Virus record (IMG/VR): IMGVR_UViG_3300035034_003571
Location: 62,001 to 126,000 of that record
Origin: a virus
Strand: one strand, 5' to 3'
DNA: 64,000 nucleotides
The notes below the pieces were generated by a model. The model was not told the DNA's origin and ran no database searches. It saw nothing but the letters and a program-made list of their open reading frames with translations. The translations under genes were made by a program, and so were the position numbers. Position 1 is the first letter of the stretch; every line of letters starts with the position of its first letter. Positions 48,900-57,537 of the stretch are shown here, piece after piece.

Positions 48900-49742
48900 A
48901 TGAAAGATTATTACGTATATGTTTATTTAGATCCAAACGATCCTGGGGATTTTGAATATGGTGATTTAAGATTTACTTTTAAACCTTTCTATATAGGGAA
49001 GGGGACTAAAGATAGATGCTATAGTGGGATAAGAGATAAGGGAAGATTCTATAAGGTTAGTAAAATAAAATCTATATTAAAAACCAATAAATTTCCTATT
49101 ATAACTAAAATTTATGAAAATATTAGTAACCAAGAGGCTATGGAAATTGAGAAATCTTCGATAAAGTTAATAGGTAGGAATGATTTGGGCCTTGGGCCTC
49201 TCACTAATATGACAGATGGTGGAGATGGTGGACCTGGATATTTACACAAAGAAGCATGGAAAAAAATTCTTTCCAAACCAGTTATCCAATATGACAAGAA
49301 AATGAACCCGCTAAATGAATTCAATTCCATAAAAGAAGCAGCAGAAACACTTGGTATATTTAGCCAAAATATTTCTTCAGCTTTAAATAAAAAACAAAAA
49401 ACCGCTGGGGGATTTATCTGGGCGTATAAAAATCCAGAGGATTTTTTACAGGGCCATCTAAAAACAAAATCCAAAATGCCCAGCCACTCAGAGGAAACAA
49501 AAGATAAGATGAAGAAATCTGCTAAGAGAGGGGAAGATCATCCCATGAGCAATAAAACAGGGAAAGATCATCCAAGGGCTAGATCCATAAGACAAGAAAC
49601 ACTTACTGGAGATTTAATTAAAACCTGGGGATCTTTTCAAGACATTAAAAGGGCTCTTGGTTTTTCTCCATCTAATATATGTAGATGTTGTAAAGGAGAA
49701 GTTAAAAGAATTGGGGGTTTTAATTGGGAATATGTAAATTAA
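48900..49742 (+). CDS. GIY-YIG homing endonuclease
   Basis: A 280-aa plus-strand gene. The nuclease domain starts with YYVYVYLDPND, then FKPFYIGKGTKDRCYSG near 27-43 and a helix with Glu (SNQEAMEIEKSSIKLIGRND) giving the GIY-YIG catalytic set. After it come NUMOD-type DNA-binding modules: a helix-turn unit VIQYDKKMNPLNEFNSIKEA near 127-146, a NUMOD3-like H-S-E-E-T-K-D-K-M region near 200, and a second S-I-R-Q-E...F-Q-D-I-K-R-A unit. It sits between the flap nuclease and the guanylate-kinase-like gene, whose stop it abuts by 2 bases. A free-standing selfish element is inferred. Confidence 0.88.
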   Translation: MKDYYVYVYLDPNDPGDFEYGDLRFTFKPFYIGKGTKDRCYSGIRDKGRFYKVSKIKSILKTNKFPIITKIYENISNQEAMEIEKSSIKLIGRNDLGLGPLTNMTDGGDGGPGYLHKEAWKKILSKPVIQYDKKMNPLNEFNSIKEAAETLGIFSQNISSALNKKQKTAGGFIWAYKNPEDFLQGHLKTKSKMPSHSEETKDKMKKSAKRGEDHPMSNKTGKDHPRARSIRQETLTGDLIKTWGSFQDIKRALGFSPSNICRCCKGEVKRIGGFNWEYVN

Positions 49743-49743
49743 A

Positions 49744-50286
49744 TCACTTTTTAAAGTGCTTTAAATAATATTGGAAAGAAGATTTTTGAAGTATCTCCAT
49801 TATTTCAGGATCTCCGAAATTAGGATTCGTTATAGACATATCAAAATCTGTATATTCCAAAAAATCAGATCTGTCTGTACTTAGTCTCCTTTCAGCACTG
49901 TCCGAATCTTTTCTATTTTTCAATCTTTCTCTCCTAGTTTTTTCGTCAATATCAATATAAACTATAAAAGAATCCTTTCTGTCTTCAGGTTTTAATTTTT
50001 CTACCCCGCTAGGAGTCATAATTAATAAATCGGATTTTTGAAATTCAGAAACAGAGGTTCCGTAAAACCATCCGTTGAATTCAACATATTCATAAAAAGA
50101 ATCAGGGGCTTCCAAAAAATATTGGCGGTCTACAAAATAATAGTCTATTCCGTTTTCTTCTTCTTCTCTAATAGGTCTAGAAGTATGAGAAGTACAATAA
50201 GTCAAATTCCATTTATTTTCTAGAAGCTCTCTCAGGTAATCTTTTCCCGATCCTCCTTTACCTACTAATATTATTCTATTCTTCAT
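49744..50286 (-). CDS. gmk: Guanylate kinase-like nucleotide kinase
   Basis: About 180 aa from the ATG at 50286; a TTG just before it adds one residue only. Walker A VGKGGSGKDYL at 8-18, then TSHTSRPIREEEENGIDYYF, which is the guanylate-kinase signature (T-S-R-P-x-R-x-x-E-x-x-G-x-x-Y-x-F), and FVEFNGWFYGTS-like segment (EYVEFNGWFYGTSV) binding GMP. The lid RRERLKNRKDSDSAERRL is present. It would phosphorylate GMP or dGMP, supporting nucleotide supply. It overlaps the preceding gene by 11 bases. Confidence 0.82.
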   Translation of the reverse strand: MKNRIILVGKGGSGKDYLRELLENKWNLTYCTSHTSRPIREEEENGIDYYFVDRQYFLEAPDSFYEYVEFNGWFYGTSVSEFQKSDLLIMTPSGVEKLKPEDRKDSFIVYIDIDEKTRRERLKNRKDSDSAERRLSTDRSDFLEYTDFDMSITNPNFGDPEIMEILQKSSFQYYLKHFKK

Positions 50287-50563
50287 CAATTTCTAAATTA
50301 TTAAACCTATTCATAGCATCTTCTAATTCGATACATGTCCACGCCCACTTACCAAAATCTTCATTACCTGGGAATTTTTCCCTTTCAGGTAATGATATAC
50401 CAAAAACAATTTTGGGTTTATCTATTTTTATTTTAAAAACCTCATAAGCAAAGGGGGTTTCTTCTTCTGGATTACTCTGAGAATAAATCATGGCTTTATC
50501 CCCCCTTTTATAAACCTTATACAAAAATCCGTTTTTTTGAATTTCTTCTTTTAGTAGTTCCAT
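50276..50563 (-). CDS. Unknown small acidic protein
   Basis: A 95-aa protein with a strand-rich body (GFLYKVYKRGDKAMIYSQ, AYEVFKIKIDKPKIVFG) and an end resembling a conserved cap (FPGNEDFGKWAWTCIELEDA). I do not recognise it. It is translationally coupled to the clamp-loader gene (1-base overlap) and to the guanylate kinase. Its place suggests a replication accessory protein. Confidence 0.5.
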   Translation of the reverse strand: MELLKEEIQKNGFLYKVYKRGDKAMIYSQSNPEEETPFAYEVFKIKIDKPKIVFGISLPEREKFPGNEDFGKWAWTCIELEDAMNRFNNLEIDEE

Positions 50564-51513
50564 TATTGTTTCATTATTTTTTGAACCTGATAAAATAGGG
50601 AAAGTAAGCTAACCATAGGATCTATTACCTGTCCTCTTTGAGCTTGGTGCTCTGCAACCTTAACTATAATCCCCGGAATCTTATCAATATGTTCTGTTTT
50701 ATTTCTAAGTATCCAATCTATAAATTCTCCACCCAAAGCTGTCATGACATCTTCCACTTTAGATGAATATTGGCCTACTAGAACCTGATAATTAGATACT
50801 GGATCTGGTTTATTTACCAAAAGAAGATAAAGATCCTCAAATGACCAACCGGAATTTTTAATCTTAGCTATATCAATAACTTTAGTACCGTCAATAATCC
50901 AAGATTGTATTCGGTTTAAAGCACTTCTTAAATCAGGAAAATTTATTCTAGTAAATTCATTTAGAGATTCCTCATCTATAGCCATACCTATTTTTGAAAG
51001 TATAAGGCTGATTCTTTTCTGCCATTCCTCTTTCATATACTCTTCCTCTTTGGCATTAACTGGGTCAAAGTTAATAATCTCAAATCGACTTTGTACAGGA
51101 TCGGGTACATTATTAATCCAATTACAGGTAGCTATAAATCTAGTATTGCCCTGGAATTTTTCTATCGTACCTCTTATAGCCTTATAAAATTGGGCAGAAG
51201 CGCCATCAAACTCGTCAAGTATAACCACCTTCATGGGAGAAATCCCATCCATGATACTAATAGATCTACAAAAGTCATTTATTTTACCCCTGATTACATC
51301 TACAGAACTTTCATCTGAAACGTTTATAAATTTACTAGGATATCCTTTAGCTAATATTTTAGCCAAAGTTGTTTTCCCGCATCCGGGAGAGCCTGCTAAG
51401 AGTATGTGTTGATTTAACTCGGTACTTTGGAAAGAACTTCTAATTCTTTCCGGGAGTATCATTTGTTCTACTTTATTGGGTCTTAATTTTTCAGTTAGAA
51501 GTTCTTGCAGCAT
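50563..51513 (-). CDS. gp44: Sliding-clamp loader large subunit, gp44-like AAA+ ATPase
   Basis: A 316-aa AAA+ ATPase matching T4 gp44 (319 aa). Walker A GSPGCGKTT at 41-49; Walker B VVILDEFDGA at 97-105; sensor 1 FIATCNWINNV near 131-141; arginine-finger motif QSRFEIINF near 146-154; the clamp-loader domain ends with helices (LRSALNRIQSWII). It loads the sliding clamp for DNA polymerase. It is preceded by an 83-base gap with no perfect GATATATA, so an early or middle promoter may drive it. Confidence 0.9.
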   Translation of the reverse strand: MLQELLTEKLRPNKVEQMILPERIRSSFQSTELNQHILLAGSPGCGKTTLAKILAKGYPSKFINVSDESSVDVIRGKINDFCRSISIMDGISPMKVVILDEFDGASAQFYKAIRGTIEKFQGNTRFIATCNWINNVPDPVQSRFEIINFDPVNAKEEEYMKEEWQKRISLILSKIGMAIDEESLNEFTRINFPDLRSALNRIQSWIIDGTKVIDIAKIKNSGWSFEDLYLLLVNKPDPVSNYQVLVGQYSSKVEDVMTALGGEFIDWILRNKTEHIDKIPGIIVKVAEHQAQRGQVIDPMVSLLSLFYQVQKIMKQ

Positions 51514-51596
51514 CCTTATTTATATTTGGATACTATATGGAGAAATATACTATAAGTTTCTTTTTTCCTTACAATAAAGCTAAATTTGGAAGGTTA

Positions 51597-52115
51597 TTAT
51601 AAAAAATTTAACAAAACCCTGTTCGAGGTTGAACAAAATGAGTAGCTGTCTTGAGATTTAGCTATATAATTTAAATTCTTTTTCTTTTTAACCTTAAAAC
51701 CTATAGCAACCTCTTCACTAGAACAAATTTTTATATTGCTAGTTTTTGAAGGTAAAAATCTAAATAAAGTTAATAGGGAATGCCTTCTAATTTTGTATTC
51801 TAAAATTCCGCAAATACTTCCTAATGTAGAGTTTTCATCAAAATCTGTCACTGTACATATATCATCAGAAAAAATAGTATCGAAAACCCATCCCCCTTTA
51901 ATATTAGAGTTTATTAAAGCATATTTTAGAGGGAAAGAAAATTTTGCATATTTCAAAGAATCTAATTCAGATAACTCAGAATTAAAATATTTTAGACCTT
52001 TACCATTCCAGGTAATTATAATTCTTTCTCCTATGGGATGTTCCTCTATATAGAAAAGCTTCCAATTTTTTAATATATCTACGTTTTTATTATATCCTGG
52101 GAGATTTTTAATCAT
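51597..52115 (-). CDS. Unknown protein, possibly a degenerate ligase-like nucleotidyltransferase fold
   Basis: A 172-aa protein. Residues about 20-80 read FYIEEHPIGERIIITWNGKG, then FPLKYALINSNIKGGWVFDT, which follows the order of the adenylation domain of ATP-dependent DNA ligases (E-x-K-x-DG-x-R, strand pair, then a VFD strand). The nucleotidyl Lys position is His here, so adenylation seems lost. The second half (RRHSLLTLFRFLPSKTSNI) also fits the R-x-x-L-L pattern after the ligase VFD strand. This is pattern-matching by eye; the protein may be unrelated. It lies alone between clamp loader and HldE-like kinase, with gaps on both sides. Confidence 0.35.
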   Translation of the reverse strand: MIKNLPGYNKNVDILKNWKLFYIEEHPIGERIIITWNGKGLKYFNSELSELDSLKYAKFSFPLKYALINSNIKGGWVFDTIFSDDICTVTDFDENSTLGSICGILEYKIRRHSLLTLFRFLPSKTSNIKICSSEEVAIGFKVKKKKNLNYIAKSQDSYSFCSTSNRVLLNFL

Positions 52116-52199
52116 AGCTAATTTTGAGTTAACAAATATAGATTAAAAAATTAAAAGAGGGCAGAGGTATTTAAGACTTTTAATTAAAAATTATATATT

Positions 52200-53201
52200 C
52201 TACTTACTATCGGAGTTATACTTAAGCATCTTACATGCCTCCACCAACTCACCTAGCTCAACTGGGGTTGCTCCCATGTACCTACAAGATATATGCCCAC
52301 TTATATTAGAAATTTCTAATGTATTATCTATATCTATTTTAGAAGCCATACACAAAGATAAAGTAGCTACTAAGCTATCTCCTGCACCACTAGCATCAAA
52401 GACGTAAACCTTATACCCTTCTACTAATTTCGTTTTATCTTCTTTAACGTATAATAATCCACCACTTCCTAATGTTACTATTAGCGAATCTATTCCTGTT
52501 TTTCTTATGAAATCAAAACAAAGCCCTTCTAACTCCTCTTTCGTTAAATCAACTTCCAGAGGAAGTCTATTAATAGTTTTCATATAATTTAAATTCGTCC
52601 TCAGTATATTCACTGAAGCTAGAGAATTTAATTTATAATTGGAGTTGTGATAATTAGGGACATCCAGGATAATCGGTACGTTAGCAGATAAAGCTTTAGA
52701 AATAACAAGATCCAAAATCTTTTCGTCTATAAACATTCTACCACTATCCTGAATTATTACAGCTGAGTATTCCTTGATATTAGAAATTTTATCTTCTATA
52801 AAATTATAAATCTTATCCCTAGATTTTATAGGTGATGTTGGGGTATCTATTCTAGCTACATGTTTACCTGAACTAAAAACTCGAGTACTTAAAGAATTTT
52901 GATAATCATCCAAGGTTAATATAAGATCCTCTGGTAATGCAACTTCCTTGAATTTATTTTTTATTAGCTTTTCTAGAGCATCCTTTCCGACAATACTTAA
53001 AATATCGCAGGATCCCTCTAGACTAATTATATTATTTGCTATGTTTCCTATACCTCCTAATTGGTATTCAGTGAACTCCCTTTTAACTATTGGAATTGGG
53101 GATTCATAAGAAATATTGGACGAAGTCCCCATGATATACTCGTCAAAAACTAAATCACCAACGAGTAATATTTTACCCGCTTTAAATTCTATTCCTTCCA
53201 T
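52200..53201 (-). CDS. PfkB/ribokinase family sugar kinase, HldE (RfaE)-like
   Basis: A 333-aa kinase close to the N-terminal domain of HldE, the ADP-heptose pathway kinase. Signatures: LLVGDLVFDEYIMG at 12-25, the SPIPIVK stretch, QLGGIGNIANNI at 47-58 (sugar/substrate contact), NILRTNLNYM near 203-212 and the PfkB signature VFDASGAGDSLVATL near 265-279 with the catalytic Asp in GAGD. A C-terminal cytidylyltransferase domain, found in two-domain HldE, is absent. It is 8 bases after the second portal gene. The likely activity is phosphorylation of a heptose or related sugar phosphate. Confidence 0.75.
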   Translation of the reverse strand: MEGIEFKAGKILLVGDLVFDEYIMGTSSNISYESPIPIVKREFTEYQLGGIGNIANNIISLEGSCDILSIVGKDALEKLIKNKFKEVALPEDLILTLDDYQNSLSTRVFSSGKHVARIDTPTSPIKSRDKIYNFIEDKISNIKEYSAVIIQDSGRMFIDEKILDLVISKALSANVPIILDVPNYHNSNYKLNSLASVNILRTNLNYMKTINRLPLEVDLTKEELEGLCFDFIRKTGIDSLIVTLGSGGLLYVKEDKTKLVEGYKVYVFDASGAGDSLVATLSLCMASKIDIDNTLEISNISGHISCRYMGATPVELGELVEACKMLKYNSDSK

Positions 53202-53209
53202 TTTTATTT

Positions 53210-54823
53210 TTATAAAGTAAAGTTACTTTCTCCTCCTGATTCTTCTGCTCCCTCTTCTCCTGATCCTTCAGCTTCTTTTTTCTTTTCGAAGATCTTTTTT
53301 ATTTTTTCCTTATACCTAGAATTGGCTTCTATTTCGTCTGGAGTTAATCCAAGGAATCTTTGTACTAAAAAATTTGGATCGAAATAAGCCTCTTCCTCTT
53401 CCCCAACTTTTTCAGAAAGAGTAGATAGAGTAGATATGAAAGAAGCTCTTTTAGCAAGATGTCCGAGTTTAATTTTTAAATCAAACTCGCTCTCTTTTAC
53501 GAAATTTATACCTAGATTAGATTTAAAAGATTGATCCGATGCCAAATCTGGGTAATCTAAACACATCTGAATGTATAGAGGTTTTATTAAAATCTCTTGG
53601 AAATTAGATCTCAATCTATTCAGGAATTTATCAAACCTCATTTCATCCCTTTCCATCTGATCTATATTTATTTGATGGTTAGATGGGGTTCCTCCTTTAG
53701 CAGCAAATCTAGCATAAGGAATTTTAGAATCTTGTTTTAGTTTATTGAAAAAATACGTAACAGTTTCCATGACATTAAAATCAGGGCCGTTTGGATTCAG
53801 AGATTCTATCTGTGGACTTTCCCCATTTTTTTCAGGAAACATATAATTTTTATAAAACTGTACTTTTGGTCTTCCGTTAATTGTTAATTCTCCACTGCTA
53901 TCATCTAGGTCTATTTCTTCCTTGTAATTGGACATTAATTGGCCCAGTGTTTGAAGCGCTTTTTGTTGAGATTGAGTACCAACAGGAATAATAAATTTAA
54001 GTCTATATGAAGCGTTCATTACGTTCCATATAACCCTAGTATTTTCCATTATTCTTAATATATTATAGGATCTAACTAATCTTTCGATATAGCTAACCCT
54101 AGATATAGCATTACCTTTTGCATAAGAAAGATATATTACCTGCTCGTCTTTAAGCTTTCTAGTTAAATTTGCATTCCCTGGGTATTGTATCCAAAACTGT
54201 TCAAATTTATCAGGTCCAACTTTTTCTACTGTAGGTTGCAAAGAAATTGCATCAAGTTCTTTAAATCCGACTATATTTTTCCCAGTGTTATCGTAAACTA
54301 TTTCTAAAGCCAAAAAACCGTCTATAAGAAATTGCTTCATGTATTGCCAACCTAAATTTGAATTAGTAAAGCCAAAAAGTGAATATATTTTTCGAAAGTT
54401 TTCGAAAACCTTATCTCTAACCTTATCTTTTAAATCCAGATTTACCATTTCTGGGTAAGCAAAAAAGTTTTTGGAATCTTGGACTATAGCTTCGTCCGAC
54501 ATAGTATCTAATATGAATTCAATCTCACCATTTAAAGAAAATTTTCTAAGAAAATCCCTTTTTCCTCCATAATCTTTATCAAAATATGCTATATATTTTC
54601 TTACTCTAGTATCTTGTAAAGCTGAAGTCCATCTGAAAGCATCAGAAACTGTAGCTCCGACCCCTTCTGAGTTAACAAAACCAGATTCGGTCTTCCCTAT
54701 AGACTGGGAATTCCTTATTATCATATCTTGATACTTCATACCGAACCTTGAAACCTTACTAAGGTTTCTAAATAGGGTAGTCAAAGATTGTCCGCTTCTA
54801 ATATTATCTAAAAATCCTGCCAT
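53210..54823 (-). CDS. gp20: Portal protein gp20-like, copy B
   Basis: A 537-aa protein homologous to T4 gp20 (524 aa), the dodecameric vertex through which DNA passes. Family marks: REYIAYFDK-like segment (RKYIAYFDKDYGGKRDFLRK), EIEFILDTMSDEAIV, IYLSYAKGNAISRVSYIERL near 228-247, KALQTLGQLMSNYK, and the wing/crown stretch MERDEMRFDKFLNRLRSNFQ near 405-424. It is closely related to the neighbouring copy A and starts with the same MAGFLDN. The C-terminus is Glu/Gly-rich. Its start overlaps the stop of copy A (TAATG). Confidence 0.9.
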   Translation of the reverse strand: MAGFLDNIRSGQSLTTLFRNLSKVSRFGMKYQDMIIRNSQSIGKTESGFVNSEGVGATVSDAFRWTSALQDTRVRKYIAYFDKDYGGKRDFLRKFSLNGEIEFILDTMSDEAIVQDSKNFFAYPEMVNLDLKDKVRDKVFENFRKIYSLFGFTNSNLGWQYMKQFLIDGFLALEIVYDNTGKNIVGFKELDAISLQPTVEKVGPDKFEQFWIQYPGNANLTRKLKDEQVIYLSYAKGNAISRVSYIERLVRSYNILRIMENTRVIWNVMNASYRLKFIIPVGTQSQQKALQTLGQLMSNYKEEIDLDDSSGELTINGRPKVQFYKNYMFPEKNGESPQIESLNPNGPDFNVMETVTYFFNKLKQDSKIPYARFAAKGGTPSNHQINIDQMERDEMRFDKFLNRLRSNFQEILIKPLYIQMCLDYPDLASDQSFKSNLGINFVKESEFDLKIKLGHLAKRASFISTLSTLSEKVGEEEEAYFDPNFLVQRFLGLTPDEIEANSRYKEKIKKIFEKKKEAEGSGEEGAEESGGESNFTL

Positions 54824-56412
54824 TATTTATCTTCTTTATTATCACCTTCTTCATCACCCCTTTCGTCTTCTTCATCCTTCTTTTTCTTTTCATCAGCAGC
54901 TCTTTTCTTAGCTTCTTCATTGGACTTTATATCTTCATTATTTAAGCCCAGATATTTTTCTATTAAATATCCAGTAGAAAAGAAGGGTTCATTTTCAGAA
55001 ATGTTTATTTCCATTAATCCATTAATTGATTCCAATTTATTATTCATGGTTTCAATTTCCTGATTTACCCTAAATGGATTATCAGAAAAATATTGTAAAC
55101 CCAATTGACTTTTAAATTGATAGTCAGTTGCAAGAGCTGGGATTTCTTTACACATCTGAATCCATATGGGCTTTATCAAAATGCTTTGGAAATTAGATCT
55201 CAATCTATTTATAAATTTATCAAATCTAATTTCTTCTCTATCCATCCCATCAGCACCATCAGAATAATTCCCCTGTGTTCCACCTTCAGGTCCTTGGAAT
55301 CTGGAAGAAGGAACTTTAGATTCCTGAATTAGTTTATCATAAAAATATGCTAAAGGTTGCATATCATTAAGGTCTGGCCCCGCAGTATCCAAAGGTTCTA
55401 TACTAGGAGTACCATTTACTCCCGAAGGAATCAGATAATTCTTATAGAATTGTATTTTAGGTCTCCCGTCCATCGTTAGCTCCCCGCTTTCGTCATTGAA
55501 TTTAATATCTTCCTTATAGATACTCATTAATTCTCCCAAAGTTTGCATAGATTTTTGAGGAGACTTAGTACCTATAGGAACAGTCATTTTCATTCTAAAT
55601 GAAGAATTCATAACAGACCATATGATCCTAGTATATTCAATAATTCTTAGTACGTTATATGGTCTTATTAGTCTCTCTGCATAACTTACTCTGGAAATAG
55701 AATTTCCCTTCGCATAAGAAATATAGATTATTTGAGAATCATAAAGGGTTCTTCTTTTTCTTTCGTCGTCGGGATACTGTATCCAGATAGGAATGAACGA
55801 GCCATCTTTCTGTTCTTCCACACTTGGTAAAATACTACTAGAATTAAGTTCTTTAAAACCTATAATTTTTTTCCCGTCGTCATCATAAATAATTTCGAAT
55901 GCAAGTACTCCCTCTATTATTAATTGGCGGAAAAAATGCCAAGCAGTACCATCCTCATTAAATCCCCACAGAGAATAAATACTCTTGAATACTTTATCTA
56001 ATTTATCTTTAACCTTTTCATTAGCATTTGAAAGATTCAAAAAGTTAGGAGTAGCAAAAAAATTGGAGGGGTCAGTATTGATTGCTTCGTCGCAAACTAA
56101 ATCTAATATAAATTCAATCTCAGGATTTAACGAAAATTTCCTAAGGTAGTCTTTCTTTCCCTCATATCCCTTATCAAAATAGGTAACATATTCTCTAGTG
56201 GTTGTATCCTGTCTACCTAAAGAATATAATAAAGCTTCATCGCTTATAGGACCATTTTGTAGAAAAACAGCTTCAGTGGCACCTACTGCCTGAGAATTCT
56301 TAATGACTAAGTCATTATATCTCATACCAAAAGTACTTAATCCCTTAACAGAATCTTTTATTCTATTAAATAGATTATTACTACTAGGTTCATTATCTAA
56401 AAATCCCGCCAT
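54823..56412 (-). CDS. gp20: Portal protein gp20-like, copy A
   Basis: A 529-aa protein, full-length and homologous to T4 gp20 and to the adjacent copy B. Shared marks: TREYVTYFDKGYEGKKDYL, EIEFILDLVCDEAI, IYISYAKGNSISRVSYAERL, SMQTLGELMSIYKED and DREEIRFDKFINRLRSNFQ. The two proteins align over nearly their whole length by eye, differing most at residues 20-60 and in the charged C-terminus (here KKKDEEDERGDEEGDNKED). Neither shows a frameshift or loss of a conserved block. It comes first in the operon, after the 208-aa gene. Confidence 0.9.
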   Translation of the reverse strand: MAGFLDNEPSSNNLFNRIKDSVKGLSTFGMRYNDLVIKNSQAVGATEAVFLQNGPISDEALLYSLGRQDTTTREYVTYFDKGYEGKKDYLRKFSLNPEIEFILDLVCDEAINTDPSNFFATPNFLNLSNANEKVKDKLDKVFKSIYSLWGFNEDGTAWHFFRQLIIEGVLAFEIIYDDDGKKIIGFKELNSSSILPSVEEQKDGSFIPIWIQYPDDERKRRTLYDSQIIYISYAKGNSISRVSYAERLIRPYNVLRIIEYTRIIWSVMNSSFRMKMTVPIGTKSPQKSMQTLGELMSIYKEDIKFNDESGELTMDGRPKIQFYKNYLIPSGVNGTPSIEPLDTAGPDLNDMQPLAYFYDKLIQESKVPSSRFQGPEGGTQGNYSDGADGMDREEIRFDKFINRLRSNFQSILIKPIWIQMCKEIPALATDYQFKSQLGLQYFSDNPFRVNQEIETMNNKLESINGLMEINISENEPFFSTGYLIEKYLGLNNEDIKSNEEAKKRAADEKKKKDEEDERGDEEGDNKEDK

Positions 56413-56428
56413 TAATTGTTATTTTATA

Positions 56429-57055
56429 TTATACCCGAGGATCAGCTTTTAATTTCATTTGATATTTCTTATATATCTCAGAAATTCTTAAACCAATAAC
56501 AGAGTCGAGATTTATATATGGAATAGCTTCCCAATCTGAGTAATCTATTACTTCAATATTTCTAAAGAATTTTCTTTTAAATCCTGTATATGAAACCGAA
56601 TATCCCGTTCCCCCTAATAGTTTTTTAATAGTTTTAGGTCTAAGATCCAAAGGTATTTGATTTGATGTTATTTGGTTTGAGTTTTTATCTATAACCTCTT
56701 GGTAGTATTCAAAAACTTTTTTTAGAATTTCCGCCCTATATAAATGCGGAGTTACTATAAAATCTATAAAAAATTCTATCTTAGTCCCATCTTTTAATTT
56801 TTTCCCAGCTCCACAGTACAAGCCCAAAGGCATATGGTTAATATATTCTATTTTGTTACTTAATTTTGAGTCAGTAAAATAGTCGAAAATATATACTTTA
56901 CCAGGAATTAGATTACCATTAAATGTTTCTTTAGGAGCTTCTGATTTACCTCTAGAATATTTTTTTCTAAAAAGGTTCTCAGTATTTTTCATAACTTTTT
57001 CTACAGATCTTCCATTTTCTAGTTTATATTCCAGAATTCTATCATCAAAATTCAT
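56429..57055 (-). CDS. Packaging-region protein, unknown
   Basis: A 208-aa basic protein between the gp4-like nuclease and the portals. The middle reads GKVYIFDYFTDSKL, MPLGLYCGAGKKLKDG, IVTPHLYRAEILKKVFEYY, which resembles a short domain in other T4-like phages (G-x-x-Y-x-F-x-Y...(F/M)PL...GxNxHYL-x-x-x-R-x-x-L) that I know only as an unnamed virion or packaging-linked protein. C-terminal SDWEAIPYINLDSVIGLRIS is also typical of that group. Role possibly head completion or DNA-end protection; not proven. Confidence 0.5.
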   Translation of the reverse strand: MNFDDRILEYKLENGRSVEKVMKNTENLFRKKYSRGKSEAPKETFNGNLIPGKVYIFDYFTDSKLSNKIEYINHMPLGLYCGAGKKLKDGTKIEFFIDFIVTPHLYRAEILKKVFEYYQEVIDKNSNQITSNQIPLDLRPKTIKKLLGGTGYSVSYTGFKRKFFRNIEVIDYSDWEAIPYINLDSVIGLRISEIYKKYQMKLKADPRV

Positions 57056-57534
57056 TTTCCTCTAAATAAGAAATTTTCATCCACTACCTTAAATTTAAAT
57101 CCTCTCTTACCTGCCCACTCTATCGCAGCTTTGAATTTAGCTTGGTTTGTGATGTATACCTGCATTCTATGATTATAAGCCTTCAGCTTTTTTTCCGTTT
57201 TTGCTCCCTCAAAAACTGGTTTTTCTACTTGCCTCTCGGGTTTTACTTCTAAAATCCATTCTTCGGTATCCCCGTCTCCCTTATCAGACTTAACATAAAA
57301 GTCAACATAATATTTATGAATTTTTTTATCCAGTGGATTATAATAATCTATAGGCATTGGTTCCGAAGCCCATTTTAATATAGATTCGTTTAAATCACAA
57401 TAAGAACAAAATCTATATTCCCAAGAAGATCTACAAATTATATTGTGAATATCGCCTATGTATTTTTCAGGATTTGTAGGTTCGTATTTACCAGATCTGA
57501 AATTCCCATTGGGCTTTATTTTTTTAATAGACAT
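57052..57534 (-). CDS. gp4: Head completion nuclease, gp4-like
   Basis: A 160-aa protein with a clear gp4 (T4 head completion) pattern: FRSGKYEPTNPEKYIGD at 12-28, ICRSSWEYRFCSYCD near 33-47, WASEPMPIDYYNP, HKYYVDFYVK and EWILEVKPERQ near 94-104, then NQAKFKAAIEWAGKRGFKF. The D...E-x-K placement (VDFYVK, LEVKPE) is a PD-(D/E)xK-type nuclease core. The protein acts late in head maturation before tail joining. It overlaps the 208-aa gene by 4 bases. Confidence 0.88.
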   Translation of the reverse strand: MSIKKIKPNGNFRSGKYEPTNPEKYIGDIHNIICRSSWEYRFCSYCDLNESILKWASEPMPIDYYNPLDKKIHKYYVDFYVKSDKGDGDTEEWILEVKPERQVEKPVFEGAKTEKKLKAYNHRMQVYITNQAKFKAAIEWAGKRGFKFKVVDENFLFRGK

Positions 57535-57537
57535 TAC

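Noticed and set aside
51517-51524. TATAAATA (minus strand), the exact T4 late consensus
   Set aside because: It ends only 3 bases before the clamp-loader ATG, too near to act as a promoter for that gene.
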